Origin: G963676655 sp963676655
GTDB lineage: Bacteria > Verrucomicrobiota > Lentisphaeria > Victivallales > Victivallaceae
DNA length: 64,000 bases
Assembly (NCBI GenBank): GCA_963676655.2
Contig: CAXXKX010000002.1
Span: forward strand, 1,426,001 to 1,490,000
Reading direction: 5' to 3'
Position 1 is the first letter of the stretch; each line of letters opens with the position of its first letter. The translations under genes were made by a program, and so were the position numbers. Under the pieces are notes generated by a model, which saw only the letters and a program-made list of their open reading frames with translations, had not been told where the DNA came from and made no database searches. Below are positions 46,452-58,000 of the stretch, piece by piece.

Positions 46452-47014
46452 ATAAAAAAATGATTACGTTCAGAAACAGTAAAGAAACGTGCGAAAAATC
46501 TGGGTGCCGATCTGGTGGGAATTTCCCCGATGAGCCGTTTTGAAGGAGCCCCCAAACAGATGGATGCCCGCTACATCTTTCCCGGCGCCAAATCGATGAT
46601 CGTGCTGGGCTTCCGGATTGCCCGCTTGGCTTTGCGGGGTATCGAGGAAGGAACCCTGTTCAGTAATTATCCGTCCATGGGGTATGCTGCGCTCAATCAG
46701 GCGTACAGCCCGATGGTGCTGGGGAATTTGACCCGTTTCCTGGAGGATAATGGGCATGAGACCATTCCTATGCTGAACACCAACGGCGGGGATGCGGTAA
46801 ATCCGGTCATCGGGAAATTCCGCCGCGGCTGGAGCCGGCCGGCGGAGGATGGCGAACAGTATCCCGACGTGCTGGTACATTTCCGGCTGGCTGCGTGTAT
46901 GGCGGGGCTCGGGGAATTTAGCTAGAATTCTGGCTACGTCAGTGTTTTGCGATTCTACTGACTGATGCTGAACTTGAACCGGATCCTATTTACGGAAGAA
47001 AAATGAATTTTTGA
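46452..47014 (+). pseudogene. Decayed QueG-like (epoxyqueuosine reductase-related) iron-sulfur protein gene
   Basis: The central frame (from codon 46464; longest piece 46515-46925) encodes KRAKNLGADLVGISPMSRFEG, the start region of this family. The only ATG nearby (46461) is in another frame, so the N-terminus is frameshifted. The frame stops at 46923 within what should be the AGLGE motif. A shifted frame to 47014 still encodes WLRQCFAILLTDAELEPDP, a later family motif; the intervening bases and the cysteine-rich ferredoxin end are missing. At least two frame disruptions and a deletion mark it as non-functional. Confidence 0.75.
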
Positions 47015-47028
47015 AAAGGATGGATTTG

Positions 47029-49332
47029 ATGCACTGGATTGACTGGATTATTGTAGTTGTGCCGGTAGCACTTGTGCTCGGAATGGCCGTTTACGCAAAA
47101 AAATATGTTCGCGGTGTCGCAGACTTTCTCGCCGCCGGCCGGGTCGCCGGGCGTTACGTGATTGCGGTGGGGGACATGCAGGCCGGAATTTCGATAGTTA
47201 TGCTGATTTCGTATTGCGAGCGTGGATACCGGACCGGCATGGCGATGGATATGTGGAACAATTTGATTGTTCCGGTCAGCATCTTTATGGCGCTTACCGG
47301 TTACTGTGTTTACCGCTATCGGCAGACCAAATGTCTGTCCCTTGGGCAATTTCTGGAATTGCGTTACAACCGTTCCTTCCGCATTATCGCCGCGTTTATC
47401 CGTACCGTGGCCGAGATGATCTCCAACTCAATCGGTCCCGCGGTGGCGGCACGGTTTTTCATTTATTTCGTCGGCCTGCCGTTGACTTTCAACCTGTTCG
47501 GGTTTGAGGTATCGACCTATGCGTTGATCATGGTGCTGGTGCTTTTCATGGCCATGCTGGTGATCTGGCCGGGTGGGCGTATTTCACTGCTGGTGACCGA
47601 CTCGCTTCAGGGACTGATGAGCTATCCGATTTTCGTTATCTTCATCGTCTTCGTACTGACCGAAGTGTCATGGACGAACGACGTCGTACCGGTGATGACG
47701 GACCGTGTTCACGGCGAAAGCTTCCTGAACCCGATGGATGTCAGTTCTATGCGCGATTTCAATATGTTCGCGCTGGTTGTCTGGATTATCGGGATGGTTC
47801 TCAACCGTGCGTCGTGGATTGGCAACGACACGAGCAATTCCGGCCGCAGTGCGCACGAGCAGAAAATGGCCGGTATACTCGGAGCCTGGCGGAGTGTCTC
47901 CGCGCTTTTAATGGTGACGTTATTGGGGGTCTTTATGGTGACGGTCATGCATGCGAGCCGTTATGCTGAAGAAGCCCGCGAGATCCGCATTGACCTAGTC
48001 TCGAAAATCGCCGCTGAAACCATTGAAAACGATACGGTGAAAAACGATGTGATCCGTGATATTTCAGCCCTTCCGTCAGTACAGCACACGATCGGCGTCG
48101 ACCCGCCGTATTCGCAGAAGGACAATCCCGATACGGCATATCTTGATGCTATTTTGAAGCAATTGCAGAAGAGCCCAAACGGCAATTCCACTTTTCAGAA
48201 ATTCAAGACGCTTTACTACCAGATGATGCTGCCGGTACTGATGCGTAGCAAACTGCCGATTGGGGGAATGGGGCTGTTTATTCTGCTGATGGTGATGATC
48301 ATGCTGTCAACCGACGACTCGCGGATATTCAATGCTTCCTCAACGCTGATCCAGGATGTGGTCATGCCGTTCAGAAAGAAACCGTTCGAGCCGGAGCAGC
48401 ACTTGTTCTGGCTGCGGGTGATGTCGATTCTGGTCTGTGTGTTCTTCCTGGTCGTTTCATTGTTTTTCGCCCAGATCGACTATATTCTGATGTTCATTTC
48501 AATCATGTTAAGCCTGTGGATGGGAGCGGCCGGGCCGATCATGGTGGGCGGGCTTTATACCCGATGGGGAACGACAACGGGGGCGTTCTGTGCGCTGATC
48601 TTCGGCTCCGGCACCTCGCTCAGCGGCATTATCCTGCAGCGGACTTGGAGCAGTCATGTCTATCCGTGGTTGCTGACCAGCGGCAATCTCAAGTACGTCA
48701 ACGCGGTATTTGATGCGGTAACTTCAGTTTGTTCGCCGTATATCGTCTGGGAAACGGGTTCGGTCAAGTTTCCGGTCAACTCCTACGAAATCTACTTTCT
48801 TGCGATGATGTTCGGAGTGGGGGCGTACATTATAGGTTCACTGTTGACCTACCGCAAACCGTTCAATCTTGACCAGATGCTGCACCGCGGCAAATACAGC
48901 GACGGTGAAAGTATGGGAAATACCAGCCCCTGGACCTGGCGCAACGTCTATGCCAAGCTGATCGGGATTGACGACGAATACACTATCGGCGACAAGATTA
49001 TCGCCTGGGGCGTATTTGGCTACTCAATCGTCTATCAGATTTTGATTGCAATCGTGGGCATGCTGATCTGGAACGCAATTTCGCCATGGCCGGTTTCCTG
49101 GTGGAGCTGGTACTTCTTTATCACCGTGATCGTGGTTGGAATCATCGTCGGCAGCATTTCGGCTGTGTGGTTTATGATTGGCGGGATTATCGATCTACGG
49201 CGCCTGTTTAAGGATCTGAGCAAACGCGTCGACAATCCGCTGGACGACGGCTGGGTCGAAGACCATGTCTCACTGGTTGACGCGGCAACTGCGGTAAATG
49301 ACGAAGAAACAGGTAAAGGCGAAAACAAATAA
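47029..49332 (+). CDS. Sodium:solute symporter (SSS) family transporter
   Basis: About 767 residues. The frame extends to a TTG at 47011; the ATG at 47029 with AAAGGA upstream gives the better start. About 13 hydrophobic segments follow the LeuT-fold order, with SSS features near the N-terminus (DFLAAGRVAGRYVIAVGDMQAGISIVMLIS) and the GGRISLLVTDSLQG segment. A soluble insertion of about 80 residues (~310-390) is longer than in typical members, as often seen in this phylum. It probably imports a sugar or oligosaccharide released by the locus enzymes with Na+. Its stop overlaps the ATG of the GH3 gene by one base (TAATG), implying co-translation. Confidence 0.85.
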   Translation: MHWIDWIIVVVPVALVLGMAVYAKKYVRGVADFLAAGRVAGRYVIAVGDMQAGISIVMLISYCERGYRTGMAMDMWNNLIVPVSIFMALTGYCVYRYRQTKCLSLGQFLELRYNRSFRIIAAFIRTVAEMISNSIGPAVAARFFIYFVGLPLTFNLFGFEVSTYALIMVLVLFMAMLVIWPGGRISLLVTDSLQGLMSYPIFVIFIVFVLTEVSWTNDVVPVMTDRVHGESFLNPMDVSSMRDFNMFALVVWIIGMVLNRASWIGNDTSNSGRSAHEQKMAGILGAWRSVSALLMVTLLGVFMVTVMHASRYAEEAREIRIDLVSKIAAETIENDTVKNDVIRDISALPSVQHTIGVDPPYSQKDNPDTAYLDAILKQLQKSPNGNSTFQKFKTLYYQMMLPVLMRSKLPIGGMGLFILLMVMIMLSTDDSRIFNASSTLIQDVVMPFRKKPFEPEQHLFWLRVMSILVCVFFLVVSLFFAQIDYILMFISIMLSLWMGAAGPIMVGGLYTRWGTTTGAFCALIFGSGTSLSGIILQRTWSSHVYPWLLTSGNLKYVNAVFDAVTSVCSPYIVWETGSVKFPVNSYEIYFLAMMFGVGAYIIGSLLTYRKPFNLDQMLHRGKYSDGESMGNTSPWTWRNVYAKLIGIDDEYTIGDKIIAWGVFGYSIVYQILIAIVGMLIWNAISPWPVSWWSWYFFITVIVVGIIVGSISAVWFMIGGIIDLRRLFKDLSKRVDNPLDDGWVEDHVSLVDAATAVNDEETGKGENK

Positions 49333-51830
49333 TGAACCATTCATCAACCATGGAAAAATCAATGGAAGAAAAGATCACTTCAATGATCAGGCAAATGACG
49401 CTGGAGGAAAAAATAAGTCTCTGTCACGGCTGCGATTCGATGAGCGTAGGCGACATCCCCAGACTGGGCATTGGCCGGGCAACCATGGCCGACGGCCCGC
49501 AGGGCGTCCGTTTGGAAGATGGACGGACCACGACCGCGTTGCCTTGCGGCATTGCGTTGGCCGCCTCTTTCGACGTCAAGCTTGCCGAAGAGTATGGCGC
49601 GTTGATCGCCCGGGAATGCCTGGCCAACGATGTCCAGGTCAGCCTTGGCCCGGGTTTCAACCTGATGCGTACGCCGCTGAACGGACGCAATTTCGAATAT
49701 TATGGCGAAGACCCGGTGTTGGCCGGAGAGGTGGCGGCTGCATATGTCCGCGGTTGCCAGGCGCTTGACGTGGCGGCCTGCCCGAAACATATCGCGCTCA
49801 ACAACCAGGAAATATGCCGCACGGTCACCGACGCGCTCATCGCGGAACGTCCGTTGCGCGAACTGTATCTGCGTGCCTTTGAAATTGTCTGCCGCAAATC
49901 CGATCCGTGGATGATGATGTCGGCGCTGAACCTGGTCAATGGCGTGCGCGTGGCGCAGGACCACCTGCTCCAGCAACAGATACCCAAGGATGAATGGGGC
50001 TTTGGCGGCGTGATGGTGTCCGACTGGGGCGCGGCCAAAGACGCCAAGGCGGCCGCGCTCGGCGGGCTCGACCTGGACATGGGGCATGGCGACAATCCGG
50101 TGCTTGGCGGCGCCGGGCTCAAGCGGCTTGTTGAATCGGGAGAAGTCCCCGAAAGCGTTATCGACGACAAAGTCAGACGGGTTTTGGGATTGCTCTTCCG
50201 TACCGGAGTGTTCGGCCCGGAAACGCGGCGGCGGGGCGAATGCAACAGCAGTCGCCACCGGGAACTGGCGGGATGTTTTGCCGTGAACTGTATGGTTTTG
50301 TTGAAGAACGCCGATGGCATTCTGCCGCTTGACCGCAAGTTACGGCGCAGGATCGCGGTAATCGGGCCGAACGCCGCAATGAAGCATTCCATGGGTTCGC
50401 TGCTCAGTTGCGGCGGTTCCGGAGCCGTCCATCCCGGCTACGAGATAAGCCCGCTCGAAGGCCTGCAAGGTTTTCTCGGCGACGGGGCGGAAATCGTTTA
50501 TGCGCCAGGCGTGGTTTTCGATTCGGAACAGGTGCTTCCGCGCGAACTCATTCCCGGCGGGCTCAAAGCCGAGTACTTCCGTCCGGGCGAAAACACCCCG
50601 TTTATGACCGGCACAGATTTCACCATGGACAAGCAGTGGGGCAATCTCTTCGCCGCGGGCAAGGAATTGGACGAACTGGACCGGACCATGTTCAACGTAC
50701 GTTGGAGCGGGACGATTGTCGCCGATAGTACCGGCCCGGTGCAACTGGTGGCAAACGGTTCCCGGATGCGGGGAAAGGTATATCTGGACGGGGAGGAGAT
50801 CATCGCGCCGCGGCATGACTTCTGGTGGCGGCAGTTCGTGGAAGCCCACAGCTTCGCAGCAGTCAAAGGGCGGCGGTACGACATCGTCATCGAGATGGAG
50901 CGGCTGATGCTGGAATTCACCGAATTCAAGCTGCTATGGGTCAGGGACATGCAGGCGGAGTTTGACCGTGCGCTGGCCCTGGCGGCAAATTCCGACCTGG
51001 TGGTATTTTTCGGCGGCAGCAACCACCGCTACGACCGGGAAGCCGTCGGCGGCGATTTCGTCCCTGATGCGGATATCCCCGATCTGGAGCTCCCCGGTAG
51101 GCAGTCGGAACTTATCCGGCGCATCGCCGAAATCAATCCCCGAACGGTCGTGGCGCTGGTGAACGGTTCGGTGGTCAACGTGGAACCATGGATTGACCGC
51201 GTCCCGGCGTTGCTGGAATGCTGGTATCCCGGCATGGAGGGGGGCAAGGCCATCGCCCAGGTACTCTTCGGCGAGGCGGCCCCCGGCGGCAAATTGTGCT
51301 GCACCTGGGGCAAACAACTCAAGGATTACGCCTGCCACGCCAACGGCAATTATCCGGGATATTGCGGCAAGGACCACCCGCACGTCTGCTACGATGAAGG
51401 GATCTTTATCGGTTACCGTCATTTTGACCGGGCGGAAATCGAACCGCGTTTTCCGTTCGGTTTCGGCTTGAGTTACACCTCGTTCCGGAGCGAATTATTG
51501 GACGTGGTTCAGGACAGATCGGAGGTCACGGTAAAAGTGGCGGTGACCAATACCGGCAAACGGGCCGGAACCGAGGTCATTCAGCTTTACGTCCGCGATG
51601 TGGAATGCAGCGAGGAGCGGCCGGAAAAAGAACTGGAGGCGTTCGGAAAGGTGTTCCTGGAAGCAGGCGAAACCGGAAAACTGGAACTGCGTCTGGAATG
51701 GCGCAACTTTGCCTTTTTCAGCGAGAAGGAAGGGGCGTTCGTGGTCGAACCGGGGGAATTCGAACTACTGCTCGGCACTTCGAGCCGTGACATTTTCGCC
51801 CATACGGTTATAAGACTGAAGTTTTCCTGA
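49332..51830 (+). CDS. Glycoside hydrolase family 3 beta-glycosidase with PA14 insertion
   Basis: 832 residues, no signal peptide. N-terminal GH3 TIM barrel with DGPQGVR and KHIALNNQE, and the nucleophile Asp231 in MVSDWGA. The second alpha/beta domain is split by a PA14 domain (~395-540; GGLKAEYFRPGENTPFMTGTDF), which in related enzymes shapes the +1 subsite. The end is a fibronectin-like domain (VAVTNTGKRAGTEVIQLYV). It probably cleaves terminal beta-linked sugars from oligosaccharides in the cytoplasm after uptake by the symporter encoded just upstream. Start is the TAATG overlap. Confidence 0.95.
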   Translation: MNHSSTMEKSMEEKITSMIRQMTLEEKISLCHGCDSMSVGDIPRLGIGRATMADGPQGVRLEDGRTTTALPCGIALAASFDVKLAEEYGALIARECLANDVQVSLGPGFNLMRTPLNGRNFEYYGEDPVLAGEVAAAYVRGCQALDVAACPKHIALNNQEICRTVTDALIAERPLRELYLRAFEIVCRKSDPWMMMSALNLVNGVRVAQDHLLQQQIPKDEWGFGGVMVSDWGAAKDAKAAALGGLDLDMGHGDNPVLGGAGLKRLVESGEVPESVIDDKVRRVLGLLFRTGVFGPETRRRGECNSSRHRELAGCFAVNCMVLLKNADGILPLDRKLRRRIAVIGPNAAMKHSMGSLLSCGGSGAVHPGYEISPLEGLQGFLGDGAEIVYAPGVVFDSEQVLPRELIPGGLKAEYFRPGENTPFMTGTDFTMDKQWGNLFAAGKELDELDRTMFNVRWSGTIVADSTGPVQLVANGSRMRGKVYLDGEEIIAPRHDFWWRQFVEAHSFAAVKGRRYDIVIEMERLMLEFTEFKLLWVRDMQAEFDRALALAANSDLVVFFGGSNHRYDREAVGGDFVPDADIPDLELPGRQSELIRRIAEINPRTVVALVNGSVVNVEPWIDRVPALLECWYPGMEGGKAIAQVLFGEAAPGGKLCCTWGKQLKDYACHANGNYPGYCGKDHPHVCYDEGIFIGYRHFDRAEIEPRFPFGFGLSYTSFRSELLDVVQDRSEVTVKVAVTNTGKRAGTEVIQLYVRDVECSEERPEKELEAFGKVFLEAGETGKLELRLEWRNFAFFSEKEGAFVVEPGEFELLLGTSSRDIFAHTVIRLKFS

Positions 51831-51847
51831 AATTTGAAAAAGTTTAA

Positions 51848-52540
51848 TCATGCGGCACTGCGGAAAAGATATTCGCAGAGAGATTTAACGGCGGGGATGA
51901 GCGTTTTATGGCAACCCCCTGATAAAATAGCATCGCCTGAAAGTTCACCGGGAATATGTCGGCGGATATCGGCGAAGGCAAAAGAGTTTGAACGAGATGT
52001 AGGATGACATCGCGCGGGAGCGCGGTCAAGTTTTAATGTGTAAATCCACGTCAGAGACGTGACAAAACAGCAAAGGTCAAAATGATTTTCTACGGCAACA
52101 GCCTTGCGGCACTGGGAATCGAGCGCACCAATTTCGTGCTTGATTTCCTTAAATCCGCTTTCGATTTTCCAACGGGCAGAGTAGTATTCGATCATCTGTT
52201 CGGCGGAAAGCGTCAAGTCGGTGGAGATCAGTGGAAAACAAAAACCTTTGCGGTAAATAAAAACGATTTTAACCTGACACTTCAAAGCCTTGGACATGCA
52301 GATAAGTTCGGAAAAAGTTACATCGCGTTCTTTGCCGTAAAGGTGGATTTTTGCGGTACGGGCCTGATTTTGCAGTTGTGCCGAAAGTTCTTTGACTGGA
52401 GCAAGGCGTTTCCCGTATTTGGGACGCCTGCCGCGCTTTCCTTTGACAATGACCGGAAAATCATAGAGTACTGCGCTGATTCTCAGGCGGCTGAGCATAT
52501 GAACCGCGACACGACAATGAGTTCTTGAGCATTGTTGCAT
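51848..52540 (-). pseudogene. C-terminal part of the IS4-like transposase
   Basis: 230 codons: LSRLRISAVLYDFP, KGKRGRRPKYGKRL, and the YYSARWKIESGFKEIKHEIGA motif carrying the catalytic Glu of the DDE triad, ending about 100 residues later. It continues the 52587-52950 piece after a frame break. The two parts together resemble a single ~350-residue or longer transposase with its first residues missing. Not functional as it stands. Confidence 0.7.
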
Positions 52541-52586
52541 AAATATTCATGTTAATAAATCGCGGTTATTGAACTTAAGTCGAAGT

Positions 52587-52950
52587 TCATAAAGCAATAT
52601 AAAAATATGTATGACCGCATACTTCTCTGAGCAAGGGAAGCGTACCGAACCAACTGTCGCAAACGATCAGAGCCAGTTGCTTGAAACGTTCAACAAGCGA
52701 GATAATAAGTTCCGCACCAATACCGGATTTTGTCCTGAGCCATTGTGTGTGGGTAAGCTTGACTTTCTTGCCGTTTTTCTTCGGCAGAGGTCGGTAAAGC
52801 TTTTGAATCAACGGCAGGCAAGCCCAGCGCCCATGAACAAAAAGCAGCAGTCCGGAGACTACCCGGCAATGACCGAAAATATATTTGGAACGGTTGGCTT
52901 TGGCGGCATGGTCGAAACCGATCCCTCGGCGGCCATAAACGTTCCTGAAC
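52587..52950 (-). pseudogene. N-terminal/middle part of the IS4-like transposase
   Basis: Read on the minus strand: GRRGIGFDHAAKANRSKYIFGHC, then GLLLFVHGRWACLPL and LALIVCDSWFGTLPLLREV, which match the middle of an IS4-like transposase (VCDSWFG includes a catalytic Asp). It stops at 52587. The following ~46 bases are out of frame before the C-terminal part. The 5' end of the gene is missing. The + strand frame that starts at 52611 is antisense to this gene over its first ~100 codons. Confidence 0.65.
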
Positions 52951-52955
52951 CCTAT

Positions 52956-55079
52956 ATTCTCAGCGAAATTTATTCTTATGCCACCCCGATCCGCAGTTAC
53001 CTCGCGGCCAACAGCCTGACGACCGAAAACGTTTTCCGGCAGCGCAAGGTCAACGAAGAAAAATACGGCATTATCCCGGTTTCCGATCAATACAAGATCG
53101 TCGCCCGCGGCCTGAGTTTCCACTCGCTCCCCGATAAACTCCGCTACAAGCTGATGTTCTCCTTGTTCAATCCCGACAATACCGCGGCTTTCGCTTATAC
53201 CGTCCCGACCGCCGCGCTCGATAATCAGCAGATAACCTTATCGTACAAACCCGCAACCGAAACGGACGCTCAACAGCTCGCGGACAATGCGTCCGAAACC
53301 AATTTCCCGGTTTTTCTGGTCAGTCTGACCCCGGAACTCAGCATCGGCGGCCAGGTCGTCGGCTCCGGCTCAAGCATCACCATGGGCCACAAACAGAAAC
53401 TTCAGGTCAAGTTCATCCCGCCGACCGGGAATGAGGATATTGTTGAAAATGCCGTCACCGCCGGCAGCGTCAACGCGCTGGTGCTGGACTGCCAGACCAC
53501 GGTTCCGGCAATGCTCGAACGGCACAAGGCCAAACTCGACGCTGCCGCCCTGGCGCTTCAGAACGATCCGTCCGCGCTGACCCGTGACGATACTATCGGC
53601 GCGGCGCTCCACGGCGTCGGCCTCAGCTACTTCCACCAGATCGACCGTTTCAACCAGATCACCGCCGGCAGCCTCAAGGTCGCGATCACCCGCCGTCCGA
53701 GTATGGTCCGGGTGGTTTGGGACCTCAATGTGGCCGAACAGTTCGGGCTGCCCTATACCGCCACGGTCGACCGCGTCAAGATCGACGTCGACCGCGACGT
53801 CAATGTCCCGGTGGCGATTGCCGCTGACGACCGCGCCGCCGAAAACCAGTTCGCCTTTACCTCCGCCCTTACTTCCACCGCGCTTGAACACAACGTCCTG
53901 AGCCAGCCTTTCATGGCCTCCGCCGCCTCCGCCGCGCGGGTCCTCCAGAATGTCAACCTGCTTGGCGGCAGAATCTATACCGTCACCAAAGACAATGTCG
54001 ACGCGGTCTGCGCGTTGCTGCCGTTCCCCGCCGCCGCCATTACCGATATCCGCAACGCCGTCAACGCCGGAATGGAAGTCACCGTCCCGGACCGGACCGG
54101 CGTAGTCGGCACGGTCGAATACTATGCCTATATCAAACGCGATATCGACACCAGCGCCTCAGAATTCGTCATGGACGCCATCGCCGGGGGCGAACTGGTC
54201 AACAACTCGCTCAAGGCCGGCGACCTGCTGACTTTCGGCGACGCCACCCGTTACGCGAACATAGTCAAGCCGGTTGCCGACTGGCTCAAGGTGGCCGAAG
54301 AATCCACCACCAACGCCGGGCTGGCCTATCTGCCGGCGATCACCTCCATCAATTCATGGTACGCCGACCGGACCGCCCTCGATCCTGTCACCACGATGGC
54401 CGCGGTCATCGCCGTTTCCGGCCCGATCACCGATATCTACAATAAACCGGCCATCCTCAACGTCACCACTACCGACGCCCTGATCAGCCCCAACGGCGAC
54501 GGCGTCAAAGACTCCTTCCGCGTTACCGCCGACGTCACCCGGGGCGCGGCCTGGAACTTTGTCATTACCGATAAAAACAATTCAGAAGTCTATTCCACCA
54601 CCGGTTCTGAAGCAACGCTCGACGTCACTTCCGGCGCCAACCTGGCCGACGGTTCGTATTCATATAAGATCACCGCTTCGGCGGCCGGCCTCAACGCCGA
54701 TTCCGTCACCGGTTCGTTCAAGGTCGATTCCACCGCCCCGGCCGCTACTTTCAGCAGTATTGCCGACGGGCAGGAACTGACCGGCACGGTCATCCTCAAA
54801 GGCACCGCCGATGACGCCAATTTCAACAACTATACCGTAGCCGTGACCGGGGCCGATCCGGTTTCCGCCAATAATATCGTTGTCGACGGCTCGCTCCATA
54901 TCCTCGACACCACCACGCTGGCCAACGGTATTGTCGATCTGACCCTGACCGTGAACGACAAGGCCGGAAACAAAACAATCGTCACCCGGAACGTCACTGT
55001 CAACAACCCCGTCCCGGACCTCACCAAACCGACCCTCGCGCTTTCCGTCTATAATCCCGACTGCGGCCGGAGCGTCTAG
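52956..55079 (+). pseudogene. 5'-truncated first part of rhsB, up to the amber codon
   Basis: The frame is open from 52611, but the first ~100 codons are antisense transposase. rhsB-like sequence begins around 52956 (PYILSEIYSYATPIRSYLAANS). It includes ARGLSFHSLPDKLRYKLMF, a segment that in related secreted proteins surrounds transglutaminase-like domains. An ISPNGDG motif (near 54485) and the first of several bacterial Ig-like domains (STAPAATFSSIADGQELTGT) follow. The frame ends at TAG 55077-55079 and continues in the same frame as the next feature. The original start, signal peptide and promoter are gone. Confidence 0.7.
55077..55079 (+). other. In-frame amber codon splitting rhsB
   Basis: TAG between GRSV and ANETVISDSG. 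The frame before (from 52611) and after (to 60689) is the same, and no other stop occurs in about 8 kb. It may be a recent nonsense mutation of CAG, GAG, AAG or TCG, or a sequencing error. Confidence 0.9.
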
Positions 55080-55091
55080 GCCAATGAAACC

Positions 55092-58000
55092 GTGATCTCC
55101 GATTCCGGCGTCCTCAACGTCACCCTGAACGCCGATGACGACACCGCCGTCAAGAACATCAAACTTTATATCGACGGCAGTCTGCTCGCGCAAAATTCCG
55201 ACGCCGCAATCCTGACCCATAATCTCAATACCTTCAACCTGACCGACGGCTCCCATACCCTGACCGCGCAGGCGCTCGATGCCGCCGGCAATGTCAGCGA
55301 CACCGCGTCGCTGCCCTTTACCCTGTCCGGCGCGATTTCCAATTTCAAGGTCACGCCGCAGATCGCCACCGTCGGCAATTCCACCGTTACCGTCTCCGCC
55401 AATCTCCGCTCAAGCGGCAACTGGACGCTCTCTTTCAACGGGCCCGCTGCAATATCGTCCTTTTCTGGCAGCGGGACCGTTGTTTCCCATAGCTTCGACG
55501 CCTCGCAGTATGCCGACGGCGCTTATACCGTAAAACTCGCGGTCGACAACGTCACCGCCCAGCCCGAACGCACCTTCAATATCGACCTGGTTCTCAATAA
55601 ACCCGTCGCCGACATCGCCAATATCGAGGAATCGCAGGTCATCCGCGACGGCCTCTTCGAGCTCAAAGGCACCGCTGACGACGCCGATGTCACTGACGCC
55701 GTCAGCTACAAGGTACTGGTCCGCGACCAGGATACCTATGAAGTGATCGCCGACGTCACCCCGCAGCCGGTCGACGCCTCCGGCTACCATGTCGGGCGCG
55801 TGGTCAATGCCTCGCTCGGCACGCTCGATTTCACCATGCTCAAAAACAATTCCTATACCCTGCAGCTTGAAGTCAAGGGCGGCGCCGACACGGTGACCGC
55901 CGAAGTCGATTTCGCGCTTAATTCGCAGCTCAAAGTCGGCCAGCTCGGGTTCTCGCAGCAGGATTTGATCATCCCGGTCGGCGGCATGCCGCTGTCGGTC
56001 ATCCGCACCTATAATTCATTGAACGTGGCCAAGCCGGGCGATTTCGGCTACGGCTGGACCTGGGCGCTCAAGGACGTCGATATGAAGATCGGCGGATACC
56101 GCGACTCCTATGTCCCGGTCGGCGAAAGCGAACCGGTTTCCATCCGGGCCGGCGGCCCACGCAATATCGATATCACGCTGCCGGACGGCACCCGCACCAC
56201 CTTTACCTTTTCCATCGAACCCAACGGCCGGTATTTTGAGTACGAGGGCCTCTGGACCGCGTCGCCCGGCGTCAAAGCCACCCTTAAACCGCTGGACTCG
56301 AATATTCTCTACGCCATGCCCGGATTCGATCCGTACTGGGCCGACGGCGATCCCCGGCTGCCGATGGATTCTTTCGAGTTCTCCGGCTTTATCCTGACCA
56401 CCAAAGACGGCACTCAATACAAGATCGAACGCGAGGACCTCGGGGATCATGCTATCCTGACCGACGAAGGCGCGACCGTCTACGTCAACGTCTACGGCAA
56501 AGGCTCGCTCAAACGCATCACCCAGCGCAGCGGCGACACCATCGACTTCTCCGATGACAAAATCGAACACTTCAATCCGCAGGGCGTCAAAACCCGGTCC
56601 ATCGTCTTCACCCGCAACGCCGAGGGCCTGATCAACGCCATCCACGACCCGGAAAACCTCGACGCCAATGGTGATCCTATCGGCTACGCCAAATTCACCT
56701 ATGAATACGACGCCAATAAGAACCTGATCAAGGTCAATAAACTCAAGGACCGGACCACCGGCGAATACCTGACCACGCAGTTCCTGTATGAAACCGTCGG
56801 CCGCCCGCATTTTATCAGCAGCATCAAGGACGCCCGAGGCAAAACCCCGATGCTCTGCGAATACGACGACTCCGGCCGCCTGACCGCCACCGTCGACGCC
56901 GACGGCAACCGCATTGAAATGCAGCACGACCTCACCGGCAAAAGCGAAACCGTCTTCGACCGCGCCGGCAACCCCACCGTCCACACCTACGACACCCGGG
57001 GCAACGTCACCAGCACCACCAACGCCCACGGCTACACCACCACCCGGACTTATGACGCCAACAATAACGAACTTACCGTCACCAATCCCCTGGGCCATAC
57101 TACCAGTTACACCTATGACGGCAACAACAACCGCACCAGCGTCACCGACCCCTTAGGCAACAAATCCACCTTCACCTACGACGCCTACGGCAACCAGCTA
57201 ACCAGCACCGACCCGTTGGGCCATAAGACCACCAATACCTATGACGGTTCCGGTAACTTGCTGACCACTACCAACGCCCTCGGCCAGACCACCACCAACG
57301 TCTATACCGACGGCAACCTGACCGCCACCTACGACGTCAACGGCGATCTCGTCAGCTCGTTCGGCTACGACGGCAGCGGCAATATGACCAGCAGCACCGA
57401 CCGGAACAACGTGACCCGTAATTTCAGTTACGATCCAAACGGCAAACAAACCGGTTCCACTTTCACCTGGACCGACCAGAACGGCACGTTAGGCACGAAA
57501 ACCCTGACTACCCAGACCATCTACAATGCCGCCGATCAGGTAGTTAAAACTATCGACCCGGAAGGCAATGAATCAACTACCGTCTATAACGAGATCGAAA
57601 AACCGGTCCAAAGCACCGATAAACTCGGCAACACCACGACCACCGTTTATGACGACCGGGGGAATGTGATCGAAACGCAGTATGCCGACGGCACCGTCAG
57701 CCGGACTGTTTACGACATCATGGGCCGGGGCTATCTGACTCAGGATCGCCACGTTCCGGGCGCAACCGCCAACGGCTCCCGTTCCATCTATGACGCGGTT
57801 GGTCGGGTTATCAGAAGCGAACGGCTGGAAGACGTCAAAGTTACGGTAAGCGGCAACAGTATAACCCTGGATTCGGTCGGCGCGGTTATCTCCAGCACTT
57901 CCAGCACCTTTGACGCCGCCGGACGCGTCCTGGTAAGTACCGATGCCGAAGGCAACCAGACGAAGTACGAATATGACGCCGCCGGACGTTCCCTGGCGAC

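Larger units (their letters stand above)
51831..52955 (-). mobile_element. Degenerate insertion sequence (IS4-like DDE transposase) at the rhsB 5' boundary
   Basis: Holds a transposase gene in two pieces on the minus strand. It ends near 51840 just past the GH3 gene and joins rhsB sequence near 52930-52955. No clear terminal repeats could be seen. The insertion, or a deletion beside it, removed the promoter and N-terminus of rhsB. Confidence 0.65.

Noticed and set aside
55077..55079. Amber codon as programmed pyrrolysine or readthrough
   Set aside because: No downstream structure or pyl genes seen, and a point mutation explains it; kept only as a candidate for checking.
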